Part shown: one piece after another, positions 41,932 to 49,964 of the stretch
Layout of the letters: the number at the start of each line of letters is the position of its first letter
Position numbering within the stretch: the stretch's first letter is position 1
NCBI RefSeq assembly: GCF_029763755.1
Contig: NZ_JARUVM010000009.1
Coordinates: 1 to 64,000, forward strand
DNA length: 64,000 nucleotides
From: Luteimonas sp. 8-5
GTDB lineage: Bacteria > Pseudomonadota > Gammaproteobacteria > Xanthomonadales > Xanthomonadaceae
Direction of reading: 5' to 3'
Translations under genes and position numbers: made by a program
The notes under the pieces: generated by a model
The model's input: only the letters and a program-made list of their open reading frames with translations
Told to the model about the DNA's origin: nothing
Databases searched by the model: none

Positions 41932-42687
41932 ATGATCCTGCGTTGCACCGCCCTCCTCCTCGTGCTGCTCGCGTCCCTGCCCGCCAGCGCCCAGTTCAAG
42001 TCCAATTCCAGCCTGGCGCCGCCGCGCGACGGCAAGATCGACGAAGGCTGGAGCGGCAAGGGCGAGCTCGGCATTGCCCTGTCGCGCGGAAACACCGAGA
42101 GCGAGAGCCTGATCGGCAAGGTCGACGTCGGCTTCAGCAGCCAGCGGCGCAAGTTCGCCGCAGGCGCCTGGGGCCAGTACGCTAGCACCGACGGCGTGGA
42201 GAGCGCGCGCCGGTTCGGCAGCCACCTCACCAGCGGCTGGCGCCTGGACGAGCGACGCTATCTCTACGGCTCGCTGCGCAGCGAACGCGACGCCTTCGGC
42301 ACCTACGAGTACCAGTGGACGGCCACGGCCGGCTACGGCTACGAAGTGTTCCGTACCGACACCCATCGCCTGTTCTTCGAAGCCGGCCCGGGCTACCGCT
42401 ATGCCAAGGACCAGGGAGCGCGCGTCCATCACAGGGAAGGCATCGGCCGCGCCCTGGTCGACTGGAGCCTGAAGGTCACGGACACCGCGACGCTCACCGA
42501 TACGCTGCTGGTCGAAGCCGGCCGCAAGAACACTTTCGCCCGCAACCTGTTCGGCGTGCAGGTGGCGGTCAACAAGAAGCTGGCGATGAAGGCGGGCCTG
42601 GAGACGCGCTACAACAGCGATGTCGAACCCGGCATCGTCAGGACCGACAACCTCACCACCGTCAACCTGGTCTACAGCTTCAAATAG
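41932..42687 (+). CDS. DUF481 (YdiY-like) outer membrane protein
   Basis: A 251-residue protein with a signal peptide (1 to about 21, ASAQ). The mature part alternates short strands typical of an outer membrane beta barrel: GWSGKGELGIALSRGNTESESLIGKVDVGFSSQRRKFAAGAWGQY, RYLYGSLRSERDAFGTYEYQWTATAGYGYEVF, DTLLVEAGRKNTFARNLFGVQVAVNKKLAMKAGLETRYNSDV, and a terminal aromatic NLVYSFK. This is the DUF481 family, whose E. coli member YdiY is acid-induced and otherwise uncharacterised. The ATG at 41932 is preferred to one 36 bases upstream because the signal peptide begins there. It is divergent from the M13 peptidase. Confidence 0.86.
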   Translation: MILRCTALLLVLLASLPASAQFKSNSSLAPPRDGKIDEGWSGKGELGIALSRGNTESESLIGKVDVGFSSQRRKFAAGAWGQYASTDGVESARRFGSHLTSGWRLDERRYLYGSLRSERDAFGTYEYQWTATAGYGYEVFRTDTHRLFFEAGPGYRYAKDQGARVHHREGIGRALVDWSLKVTDTATLTDTLLVEAGRKNTFARNLFGVQVAVNKKLAMKAGLETRYNSDVEPGIVRTDNLTTVNLVYSFK

Positions 42688-42804
42688 CAAATGGTTTAAA
42701 CGTTCGCGCCCGCAGTGACGACAGTCATGGGCGCGGACGGCATATTTACCTCCCCGGTCGCCGTCCCCCATCGTGTGCGCAACCCAATGCCGCATGGAGG
42801 CGTG

Positions 42805-43692
42805 ATGAGCAAGTTGCTGCACGATCGGAATGGCCAGCTGCGCAACGGCTGGTGGATGCTGGTTTTCATCGTGGTCTTCCTGGCCAGCCAGCTGGTCTAC
42901 CGCCCGGTGTCCAAGGGCCTGCAACTCCTGGGCGTGGAGCCGTCATGGTTCGGCCCGCTGCCCGTCGCCTTCCTGCTGCTGGCCACCTGGCTGTGCATGC
43001 GCCTGCGACGCCAGCCATTGTCGGCGATCGGCCTCAAGCTGGACGCCTCCTGGTTCCGGCAGCTCGCCGCCGGCGTCGGCCTGGGCTCTGCGTTGATGCT
43101 GGTCGTGGGCGCATCGATCATGGCGATCGGCGGCGTGCGTTTCACGATGGATCCGGCCGGGGGCCTGGCCGCCCTGGCCTACGGCACCTGGTTCTTCGTG
43201 TGGGTCGCCCTGCTCGAAGAGTTGCTGTTCCGCGGCTTCTTCTTCCAGCGCTTCGTCGACGGCGCGGGTGCGCCGATCGCGCTCTGGGTCATGGCGCTGC
43301 TGTTCGCCCTTGCCCACTGGGGCAATCCCGGAATGGAAGGCAGCACCCTGGTCATGGCCACCATCGACACGATGTTCGCTGCGTTGCTGCTCGGCCTGGC
43401 GTATCTGCGTACGCGCAGCCTCGCGTTGCCGATCGGCATCCACTTCGGCTGGAACTGGCTGCAGGGATCGGTGCTGGGCTTCGGCGTCAGCGGCGTGGAC
43501 CAGGCAGGCCTGCTGCTGCCTCAGTTGCTCGACAAGCCGCAATGGATGACCGGTGGTGAGTTCGGTCCGGAGGCCAGCGTGTTCGCCCTGGTGGTGGATG
43601 GACTGGCGGTGCTGGCGATGTGGCGCTGGCGTCGTGCCGGGGCTACATCTTCTCGCCAGGCAGCTTGCTTGCCTGCTTCACCCAGTCCTTGA
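42805..43692 (+). CDS. CPBP-family intramembrane glutamic endopeptidase (Rce1-like)
   Basis: A 295-residue protein with about eight membrane segments. The active-site motifs are present: EELLFRG (Glu138, Glu139, Arg143), ALAHWGNP (His171) and IHFGWNW (His213). CPBP proteins include Rce1-type prenyl-protein proteases and bacteriocin-immunity proteins. The start at 42805 follows a GGAGG box (ATGGAGGCGTG), two codons before the alternative 42808-type reading. The last 50 bases overlap the convergent DUF1801 gene, where the tail (SSRQAACLPASPSP) is low-complexity and is probably non-conserved. Substrate unknown. Confidence 0.85.
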   Translation: MSKLLHDRNGQLRNGWWMLVFIVVFLASQLVYRPVSKGLQLLGVEPSWFGPLPVAFLLLATWLCMRLRRQPLSAIGLKLDASWFRQLAAGVGLGSALMLVVGASIMAIGGVRFTMDPAGGLAALAYGTWFFVWVALLEELLFRGFFFQRFVDGAGAPIALWVMALLFALAHWGNPGMEGSTLVMATIDTMFAALLLGLAYLRTRSLALPIGIHFGWNWLQGSVLGFGVSGVDQAGLLLPQLLDKPQWMTGGEFGPEASVFALVVDGLAVLAMWRWRRAGATSSRQAACLPASPSP

Positions 43693-44059
43693 ACTGCTTT
43701 TCGTCCAAATCGTCGTCCTCGTGGATGTCGAGGTAGCGCACGTGTTCGTGCTTCGACTCGCCCGGCGGCTTGGGCTCGAGCGAGTCGCCGCGCAGGAATG
43801 CGACCTTCACGTACCTGGTGAAGCAGTGGAAATTGAGGAACCACCCTTCCCCGCCCTTCGCACCGTAGAACGGGGAGTTCCACTTCACGGCCTTGCGCAC
43901 GCCGGGCGCGGCGCCTTCGATCAGCTTGTCCAGGCGCTTGCCGACCGCCCGCTTCCAGCCGGGCATCGCCGCGATGTAATCCTGGACGGGGCCGTCGCCC
44001 TCGCCCTTGGGAATCTGCGGGTTGCCGCCCGCTAGGAGCTTGACCTGCTTCTTGACCAT
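43643..44059 (-). CDS. DUF1801 domain-containing protein
   Basis: A 138-residue protein: VQDYIAAMPGWKRAVGKRLDKLIEGAAPGVRKAVKWNSPFYGAKGGEGWFLNFHCFTRYVKVAFLRGDSLEPKPPGES, ending LDEKQFKDWVKQASKL. The KWNSPFYG and FHCFTRYVKVAFLRG segments are typical of DUF1801 (YdhG/YjhX-like), small single-domain proteins related to the frataxin-like and iron-binding YdhG group but without a proven activity. It is cytoplasmic. The 3-prime end overlaps the CPBP gene by 50 bases, an unusually long convergent overlap for this window. Confidence 0.82.
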   Translation of the reverse strand: MVKKQVKLLAGGNPQIPKGEGDGPVQDYIAAMPGWKRAVGKRLDKLIEGAAPGVRKAVKWNSPFYGAKGGEGWFLNFHCFTRYVKVAFLRGDSLEPKPPGESKHEHVRYLDIHEDDDLDEKQFKDWVKQASKLPGEKM

Positions 44060-44111
44060 GGCCGGAGGCTAGCCTCTCGCCCGTTAACGCCAGGCAAAAG
44101 AGGACCCGAAC

Positions 44112-44684
44112 ATGCGTACCTGCGCTGCCCTGGCACTGTTGCTGGTTTCCGGAGCGGCCAATGCCGAGGTGCTCGACTACGACTATGTCTACCTGAGCAG
44201 GAACGGTACCGAGTCCGACGGCAACGGCTCGGGCGGCGGCTTCAAGAGCTTCGGCGGCCATACCCACGTCTTCGCCTCTTACGACGACACCGCGTTCTAT
44301 GCCGGGCGCCACGACGACTGGGACTACGACCTGCAAACCCTGCGGGTCGGCGCGGGCGGGCATTACCTCATCGGCGAGCGCACCATGATCGCGCCCTCGC
44401 TATCGGTGTTCCGCAGCCGCGGCGAAGCCAAGGCGCCCTCGTGGGACGAGCCGCGCGAGCTCGAGGGCACCGGCTACATCGCCCAGTTCGACCTGCGCCA
44501 CGCGGTGACCGACTGGCTCGAGATCACCGCCGCCGCACGCCTGACCCGGTTCGATGGCGATTCGGCCACCGAGATGGTCGGTGGCGTGATGTTCCATGCC
44601 ACCGACAACTGGGCGTTCGGCGCGCTGTACCACCACCGCGACGGCGGCGACACGACCGAACTGACCGTGCGCTACTACTACTGA
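44112..44684 (+). CDS. Exported beta-barrel-like protein (190 aa), outer membrane candidate
   Basis: A 190-residue protein with a signal peptide (1 to about 18, ANA-EV). The mature chain is built from about eight amphipathic strands: VLDYDYVYLSRNGTESDG, FKSFGGHTHVFASYDDTAFYAGRHDDWDYDLQTLRVGAGGHYLIGERTMIAPSLSVFRSRG, TGYIAQFDLRHAVTDWLEITAAARLTRFDGDSATEMVGGVMFHATDNWAFGALYHHRDGGDTTELTVRYYY. The terminal Tyr-rich strand ending in an aromatic residue fits an outer membrane barrel signature. I recognise no family name. It overlaps the convergent slyD gene by seven bases. Confidence 0.72.
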   Translation: MRTCAALALLLVSGAANAEVLDYDYVYLSRNGTESDGNGSGGGFKSFGGHTHVFASYDDTAFYAGRHDDWDYDLQTLRVGAGGHYLIGERTMIAPSLSVFRSRGEAKAPSWDEPRELEGTGYIAQFDLRHAVTDWLEITAAARLTRFDGDSATEMVGGVMFHATDNWAFGALYHHRDGGDTTELTVRYYY

Positions 44685-45142
44685 GCAGCGCGCCCGAGCT
44701 GCTTCTCTTCTTCCGAAGCCTCGCGCACACCGGCCACTTCGATATCGAAATGCAGGGTGCGGCCCGCCAGCGGGTGGTTGCCGTCGATAGTGACGTTCTC
44801 GTCGGTGGCTTCGACCACCGTGACCATCACCGGCCCGTTCTGGGTATTGGCACGGAACTGCATGCCCGGCTCGACCTTGTCCACGCCCTGGAACGCCGTG
44901 CGCGGCACTTGCTGGACCAGCGAATCGTTGCGCAGGCCGTAGCCCTCTTCAGGCTTGACGTCGACCTTCAGCGTATCGCCGGCCTTCTTGCCGGCCAGGG
45001 CCTTCTCCAGCCCCGGCACGATGTTGCCGGCGCCGTGGAAATAGGCCAGCGGCTGAGCTTCCGGCGACTTGTCGATGACCTGGCCGGCATCATCGGTGAG
45101 GGTGTAGTGGATGGTGGCGACACGCGCATCGGCGATCTCCAT
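44678..45142 (-). CDS. slyD: FKBP-type peptidyl-prolyl isomerase SlyD, without the metal-binding tail
   Basis: A 154-residue protein: ARVATIHYTLTDDAGQVIDKSPEAQPLAYFHGAGNIVPGLEKALAGKKAGDTLKVDVKPEEGYGLRNDSLVQQVPR, then an insert-in-flap domain (VEPGMQFRANTQNGPVMVTVVEATDENVTIDGNHPLAGRTLHFDIEVAGVREAS). The FKBP-IF-FKBP order is that of SlyD. The C-terminal histidine- and cysteine-rich tail used by E. coli SlyD for nickel is absent; the chain ends EEEKQLGRAAQ. It should retain prolyl isomerase and chaperone activity but not nickel delivery. It is monocistronic. Confidence 0.9.
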   Translation of the reverse strand: MEIADARVATIHYTLTDDAGQVIDKSPEAQPLAYFHGAGNIVPGLEKALAGKKAGDTLKVDVKPEEGYGLRNDSLVQQVPRTAFQGVDKVEPGMQFRANTQNGPVMVTVVEATDENVTIDGNHPLAGRTLHFDIEVAGVREASEEEKQLGRAAQ

Positions 45143-45243
45143 GGGGCCTTCCTTCTGTCATGAATGGGGAGCGTGGCGAGACTGGCATCGGGATACGCAC
45201 GATGCGACATGGGGCCACGCCTTCCACCATAACACTTCGACGC

Positions 45244-46317
45244 TCAGTCCACCCGGAATACGGGCTCCAGCATGCGGAAGCTGCCCGCGTCGGCGTCCAT
45301 CTCCACCATGCCGCCATGCGGGACGATGAACTGCTCGCGGATGTGGCCGATCATCGCCCCGCGATAGGCCGGAATGCCCAATGGCCTGATGTGATCGTCG
45401 AAGATCTGGTCCAGCGTGAGCGAGCCGAAACCTTCGCCCGGATCGCAGTCCGTGCATTCGCCGAAGATGAATCCGGCGATCCGGTCGAGCGCGCCCATGA
45501 GCTTGAGCGTGGTGAGCATGCGGTCGATGCGGTACGGCGCCTCTTCGACGTCCTCCAGGAACAGGATCCTGCCGTCGAAGTCCGGCACGTATTTCGAACC
45601 AGCCAACGCCGTCAGCACCGTCAGGTTGCCGCCGACCAGTTCGCCGCGGGCCTTGCCGCCGGCGATGGTCAGCGTGCGGTGCTTGCGCGGGACCAGTTCC
45701 TCGCCGACATCGACGGTGTTGCGGTACTGCATCAGTTCGCGCTGGAAGAACAGGCGCCTGAACTGGTCCACGTTGAACTGATTCCAGCTGCCCGACCCGA
45801 TCGGGCCGTGGAAGGTCACCAGGCCCGCCTGCGACAGGATCGCGCTGTGCAGCGCGGTGATGTCGGAATAGCCCAGCAGGACCTTGGGATTGGCACGGAT
45901 CGCGTCGTAGTCGAGCAGCGGCAGCAGGCGCGCAGCCCCGGAACCGCCACGCACGCAGACGATGGCCTTGACCTCGTCGTCGGCGAACATCGCGTTGAGA
46001 TCGCCTGCGCGCTGTGCGTCGGTTCCCGCCAGGTGGCCGTAGCGCGACGCATAGTGGGCGCCGGTCCTGACCTTGAAGCCCAGGGCCTGCATCGCCTCGC
46101 GCGCGAGCTGCAGGTCGATGCGTTCGGCCGTGGCCGCGGAAGGACTGACCAGCGCCACGGTGTCCCCCGGGTTCAACGGAGCCGGCAGCAGGCGCCGCCC
46201 CGCGACCGGAACCGCGCGGGCCGGAACCGCGCGGGCCGGAGCCGCCGCGGTGGCACTGCCGACGAACGGCAGCAATCCGGCCAATGCCGCGCTGCCGATG
46301 AAATGCCGCCTGTCCAT
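45244..46317 (-). CDS. S66-family LD-carboxypeptidase, exported
   Basis: A 357-residue protein whose catalytic triad is visible: Ser151 in LGYSDITALHSA, Glu255 in ILFLEDVEEAPYR and His325 in AMIGHIREQFIVPHG. S66 LD-carboxypeptidases remove the terminal D-Ala from murein tetrapeptides. Unlike cytoplasmic LdcA, this one begins MDRRHFIGSAALAGLLPFVGSATAAAPA, a twin-arginine-like export signal, so it should act in the periplasm. That fits the D-amino-acid theme of the window, although the gene is 14 kb away from operon 1 and faces away from the DUF1579 gene. An upstream frame extension is not used because the signal begins at this ATG. Confidence 0.84.
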   Translation of the reverse strand: MDRRHFIGSAALAGLLPFVGSATAAAPARAVPARAVPVAGRRLLPAPLNPGDTVALVSPSAATAERIDLQLAREAMQALGFKVRTGAHYASRYGHLAGTDAQRAGDLNAMFADDEVKAIVCVRGGSGAARLLPLLDYDAIRANPKVLLGYSDITALHSAILSQAGLVTFHGPIGSGSWNQFNVDQFRRLFFQRELMQYRNTVDVGEELVPRKHRTLTIAGGKARGELVGGNLTVLTALAGSKYVPDFDGRILFLEDVEEAPYRIDRMLTTLKLMGALDRIAGFIFGECTDCDPGEGFGSLTLDQIFDDHIRPLGIPAYRGAMIGHIREQFIVPHGGMVEMDADAGSFRMLEPVFRVD

Positions 46318-46439
46318 GCCGTCGCCTCCGGATCGATTGCGGCCAGAGTAGCGGAGGCGGCATCTGGCGTCCGCCCATCCAATGGCACATAGTCCGCGCA
46401 CCGGCGCCCGCCCGGGGCGCCTTTCACGGAGGAACAGCC

Positions 46440-47039
46440 ATGATCCGTACGGCCGTCGTCACCCTGTCCATCGCCACCGCCTGCGCACTGCCGGCCGCGC
46501 TCGCACAGGAAGCACAGCAAGCGGAAATGACCCCCGAGCAGGCCGCGATGATGCAGGCCTACATCGCTGCCGGCACGCCGGGCGCACAGCACGCGCAAAT
46601 GGCCTCGACCGCCGGCGAATACGATCTTGCGATCCGCAACTGGGATGCACCCGGCGCGCCGCCGAGCGAGGAAAGCGGCACCGCCACCCGGCGCATGGTG
46701 CTCGGCGGACGGGTGCTGGTCGAACAGGTCTCCGCGCAGATGCACGGGCAATCGTTCGACGGCCACGGCATGACCGGCTACGACAACGTCAGTGGCAAGT
46801 GGTGGAGTACCTGGAACGACAGCATGTCGACCGGGCTGATGGTCAGCTCCGGCGAGTGCGACGACGCCGGCGCATGCACTTTCACCGGCAGCTGGATGGA
46901 TCCGGTGAGCAAGCAGGAGACCAGCGCGCGCTTCACCACCCGCTGGACCAGCCCGAGCACGGAAGTCTTCGAGATGTACGGCCCCGGCCCCGACGGCGCG
47001 GAGTACAAGATGATGGAGATGACCTACACCAGGCGCTGA
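46440..47039 (+). CDS. Exported DUF1579-family protein
   Basis: A 199-residue protein with a signal peptide (1 to about 22, ALAQ). After a helical region with MTPEQAAMMQAYIAAGTPG, the DUF1579 pattern follows: TAGEYDLAIRNWDAPGAPPSEESGTATRRMVLGGRVLVEQVSAQMHGQSFDGHGMTGYDNVSGKWWSTWNDSMSTGLMVSSG, ending ARFTTRWTSPSTEVFEMYGPGPDGAEYKMMEMTYTRR. The lipocalin-like family usually measures or binds a small ligand; its role is unknown. The ATG at 46440 is preceded by GGAGGAAC. It is divergent from the LD-carboxypeptidase and converges with the DUF3228 gene. Confidence 0.82.
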   Translation: MIRTAVVTLSIATACALPAALAQEAQQAEMTPEQAAMMQAYIAAGTPGAQHAQMASTAGEYDLAIRNWDAPGAPPSEESGTATRRMVLGGRVLVEQVSAQMHGQSFDGHGMTGYDNVSGKWWSTWNDSMSTGLMVSSGECDDAGACTFTGSWMDPVSKQETSARFTTRWTSPSTEVFEMYGPGPDGAEYKMMEMTYTRR

Positions 47040-47045
47040 ACCGGG

Positions 47046-47600
47046 TCAGCCGCGCCAGTTGGCGTGGTTGCGCCAGAACTCGACGCTGCGACGGTAGGCG
47101 TCGCGGTCGATGGGCACGCCGGACCCGCCCTCCTCCACGCCCATTGCGTTTCGCAACATTGTGATCGGCGCCATCGGCGTCTCTTCCGGCTCGGCGGTAT
47201 ACATGCACCCGACCACGCCCCAGTCGGCGTCGGTCGGCGTGCCTTCCTTGGCCAACTGATCGCGGCTGTAGAGGATCACGATCAGGTATTCCGCCACCGG
47301 CGGCTCCAGGCCCTCGAACCAGCGCACCAGCACCGGGAGTTCATCGGGCGTGCGCGCTTCGTAGTCCGAGCGCAGCAGGTGCCGGTTGGCGTCGGTGATC
47401 GGCACCGCCAGGCAGCGCGTCGACGTCCAGTTGCGATGCACGTGCAGCTTGCAGAACGGCGCGTAGCCGTCCAACACCTTCAAGGCCGGATGCTCGTTGA
47501 GATGCCGCTCGAACTGCTCCGGCGTGATGTCCTGGATGGTGTTCCGTCGGTTGGCGCGGAACAGGCGGCTTCGGGCGAATTCTGTGAGGATGACGGACAT
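47046..47600 (-). CDS. DUF3228 family protein
   Basis: A 184-residue protein: MSVILTEFARSRLFRANRRNTIQDITPEQFERHLNEHPALKVLDGYAPFCKLHVHRNWTSTRC, then ITDANRHLLRSDYEARTPDELPVLVRWFEGLEPPVAEYLIVILYSRDQLAKEGTP and DWGVVGCMYTAEPEETPMAPITMLRNAMGVEEGGSGVPIDRDAYRRSVEFWRNHANW. The KLHVHRNWTSTR and GVEEGGSGVPIDR segments are the family landmarks. Function unknown; conserved Cys and His residues could bind metal. It starts six bases after the stop of the membrane-anchored gene at 47606. Confidence 0.83.
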   Translation of the reverse strand: MSVILTEFARSRLFRANRRNTIQDITPEQFERHLNEHPALKVLDGYAPFCKLHVHRNWTSTRCLAVPITDANRHLLRSDYEARTPDELPVLVRWFEGLEPPVAEYLIVILYSRDQLAKEGTPTDADWGVVGCMYTAEPEETPMAPITMLRNAMGVEEGGSGVPIDRDAYRRSVEFWRNHANWRG

Positions 47601-47605
47601 GGTGT

Positions 47606-48031
47606 TCAGCAGCGAATGGTTCCGATATCCATTGCAGGTTGACCGCCACGATGGCGCTGGACCCGGAGGGACTGCCCCGCCAGGGATGAGCCAAGCATTC
47701 TCGCCGCTTGCCTGCAGATGGTCGGCGTTGCTTCGTCGAGCGATGCTTGCTCGAGCCTGACGATGGCAATGGGTCCATTCCGGTTGGGCGCAGTCCCTAC
47801 GACACTGACCTTGGCGATGCGTGCCTTGCGCGCCTGCTCCTTCATTCGTGCGTTCTCCGCCTCCAGCTGCTGGCTGAAAGCTTCGCCGGCGCGTGCCACG
47901 TCTCGCGCCAGCAGTCGGGTCTGGACCCAATATGAGTAGAAGGGATATGCCGCTGCGACCAGCAGGAAGACGATCAATCCCATCCAGAACCTGCCGCCCG
48001 CACCATCGTCGCCCGAATCGTAACGCCCCAT
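47606..48031 (-). CDS. Membrane-anchored protein of unknown function (141 aa)
   Basis: A 141-residue protein starting MGRYDSGDDGAGGRFWMGLIVFLLVAAAYPFYSYW, so a cytoplasmic acidic head is followed by one membrane helix (about 16-34). A coiled-coil stretch (RLLARDVARAGEAFSQQLEAENARMKEQARKARIAKV) and a small periplasmic domain with two cysteines (TICRQAARMLGSSLAGQ and the C-terminal GTIRC) follow. No family is recognised. It is upstream of the DUF3228 gene with five bases between and probably co-transcribed. The upstream region to 48153 holds a TTGACA box but no convincing -10. Confidence 0.68.
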   Translation of the reverse strand: MGRYDSGDDGAGGRFWMGLIVFLLVAAAYPFYSYWVQTRLLARDVARAGEAFSQQLEAENARMKEQARKARIAKVSVVGTAPNRNGPIAIVRLEQASLDEATPTICRQAARMLGSSLAGQSLRVQRHRGGQPAMDIGTIRC

Positions 48032-48152
48032 GCCTGCCCCTGGTTCTGGTTACGCATCTGATGATGCACCAAACACCGTTTCGGTCGTTAGTCACATTGA
48101 CAATGCGCGGGCCCCCTCCGAGCATGCGGCGTAACCCAATCGGGATATCGCC

Positions 48153-49457
48153 ATGCCCCGCACTTTCTTGCCGGCCCTGCTCTTGCTCTGCCTGCTTGTG
48201 CCCAACCTCTCCGTCGCCCAGGAATCCCCGACCATGCCCTCGCCTCCTGCCTGGCTGGAAGAACTCGATGCCCTCTACGATGCCGACCTCCGCGTCGCCG
48301 GGCTGGAGGAGCGCGACTTCCAGCCGGAACAATGGTGGGACGTGGCGTTGCCGCTGGCCGCTGAAGGCAAGGGCTTCCACGTCGAGGAGATCGGCCGCAG
48401 CGTGGAGGGCCGGCCGCTGCGCCACGTCTCGTGGGGCAAGGGCAAGACGCGGGTCTTCCTGTGGTCGCAGATGCATGGTGACGAGAGCACGGCGTCGATG
48501 GCGCTGGCCGACCTGTTCCGTTTCCTCGGCGAGCACCCCGACCATCCGCTGGTGCAGCGCCTGCGCGAGCGCACCAGCCTGCACTTCATGCCGATCGTCA
48601 ATCCCGACGGCGCGGCCCGCTTCCAGCGCCGCAACGCGCAGGGCGTGGACGTCAACCGCGACGCACGTGCCCTGGCGACGCCGGAGGGCCGCGCCCTGCA
48701 CGACCTGCGCGAGCGCCTGAAGCCGGATTTTGGCTTCAACCTGCACGACCAGGACGTCGGCACGCGTGTCGGCGACAGCGATCGCGGCACGGCCATCGCC
48801 CTGCTCGCCCCGGCCTACAACGAAGCCCGCGAGGTGAACGCGCTGCGTGCCCGCGCGATCGAAGTCTCGGTCGCCATCCGCGCGGTGCTCGAGCCCTACA
48901 TCAGCGGCCGTATCGCCAAGTGGGACGACACCTTCAACCCGCGCGCGTTCGGAGACCTGACGTCCAGGGCCGGCGTCTCCACGATCCTGATCGAGTCCGG
49001 CGGCATCGAAGGCGACCTGCAGAAGCAGCAACTGCGCAAGCTCAATTTCCTGGCGCTGGCCGGTGCGCTCGACGCCATCGCCACCGGCTCGTACGCGGGC
49101 CTACCGCACACGCTCTATACCGACCTGCCCGAGAACGGTCGCACCTGGGCCGACCTGCGCGTCAGCGGCGGCACCCTGGCCATCCCGGGCAAGCCGCAGG
49201 CAAAGGTCGACGTGCTGGTGGAGTTCGAGCGCAAGCTGCTGGAGCGCAACGGACGCATCGTCGAAATCGGCGACCTGGACGACATGCCAGCGCGCCGCAG
49301 CATCGATGCCAGCGGGCTGTACATCGTGCCGACGAAGACCTTCGGCAGGCACGAACCGGCCTGGTTCAACCTCAGCCGCGACCCTGAAGGCCGCGACGTG
49401 GTGTGGACGCTGGCCGGCGATGTCGATCCGGCCAGCCCCGTTCCGGCAAAGCGCTGA
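48153..49457 (+). CDS. Exported M14-family zinc carboxypeptidase
   Basis: A 434-residue protein with a signal peptide (1 to about 22, SVAQ). Zinc ligands are visible in SQMHGDESTASMALADLF (HxxE) and the distal FNLHDQDVG; the catalytic base Glu lies in TILIESGGIEGDLQKQQLRK. The DVNRDAR motif (Asn-Arg) in GVDVNRDARAL binds the substrate carboxylate. A C-terminal beta domain of about 120 residues completes it. It differs from the cytoplasmic M14 protein at 19550 and probably acts on extracellular peptides. Monocistronic; the divergent promoter region spans 48032-48152. Confidence 0.87.
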   Translation: MPRTFLPALLLLCLLVPNLSVAQESPTMPSPPAWLEELDALYDADLRVAGLEERDFQPEQWWDVALPLAAEGKGFHVEEIGRSVEGRPLRHVSWGKGKTRVFLWSQMHGDESTASMALADLFRFLGEHPDHPLVQRLRERTSLHFMPIVNPDGAARFQRRNAQGVDVNRDARALATPEGRALHDLRERLKPDFGFNLHDQDVGTRVGDSDRGTAIALLAPAYNEAREVNALRARAIEVSVAIRAVLEPYISGRIAKWDDTFNPRAFGDLTSRAGVSTILIESGGIEGDLQKQQLRKLNFLALAGALDAIATGSYAGLPHTLYTDLPENGRTWADLRVSGGTLAIPGKPQAKVDVLVEFERKLLERNGRIVEIGDLDDMPARRSIDASGLYIVPTKTFGRHEPAWFNLSRDPEGRDVVWTLAGDVDPASPVPAKR

Positions 49458-49464
49458 ACCTGGC

Positions 49465-49926
49465 TCAGCCCTTGCGCGCGGGCTTGTAGTACCCGCCGAT
49501 AGTGCGTGCCGCGATGTTGATCCGGTTCCAGCCGTTGATCGCGACCACCAGCAGGGTCAGGTCGACGAGTTCGGCTTCCTCGAAGTGCTCGCGCGCCTGC
49601 TGGTAGAGCGCGTCGGGCAGCGCCTCGGGCGAGGCCAGCTCGGTCAGCTCCTCGGCCCAGTGCAGCGCGATGCGCTCGCGTTCGTTGAACAGTCGGGTCT
49701 CGCGCCAGGCCGGCAGCACGTACAGCCGCTGCTCGGTTTCGCCTGCAGCTCGCGCATCCTTGCTGTGCATGTCCAGGCAATAGGCACAGCCGTTGATCTG
49801 GGAGACTCGCATCAGCACCAGTTCGATCAGCGCCGGTTCCAGGCGCCCGGCTTCGTGGATCTGCTGGTTCAAGGCCAACAGCGGCTGCACGGACGCGTAA
49901 TGGGTCTGGAGGTTGAAGCGTTGCAT
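49465..49926 (-). CDS. Carboxymuconolactone decarboxylase/AhpD-like protein
   Basis: A 153-residue alpha-helical protein with the AhpD-type active site ELVLMRVSQINGCAYCLDMHSKDARAAGE, where the CxxC (GCAYC) and a downstream His are the redox residues. The rest (RLYVLPAWRETRLFNERERIALHWAEELTELA, then VDLTLLVVAINGWNRINIAARTIGG) is typical of the alkylhydroperoxidase branch. It is immediately downstream of an ECF41-type sigma factor, whose regulon usually consists of such a gene. It probably reduces peroxide or a related oxidant. The sigma factor gene is 38 bases upstream. Confidence 0.87.
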   Translation of the reverse strand: MQRFNLQTHYASVQPLLALNQQIHEAGRLEPALIELVLMRVSQINGCAYCLDMHSKDARAAGETEQRLYVLPAWRETRLFNERERIALHWAEELTELASPEALPDALYQQAREHFEEAELVDLTLLVVAINGWNRINIAARTIGGYYKPARKG

Positions 49927-49964
49927 GGGGGTCCTCGCTTGCTCGCGGCCGGAGATCGGCCGCT

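Noticed and set aside
48097-48102. TTGACA inside the palindrome CATTGACAATG between 47606 and 48153 genes as a promoter
   Set aside because: No -10 hexamer lies at 15-19 bases on either strand; kept only as a remark.
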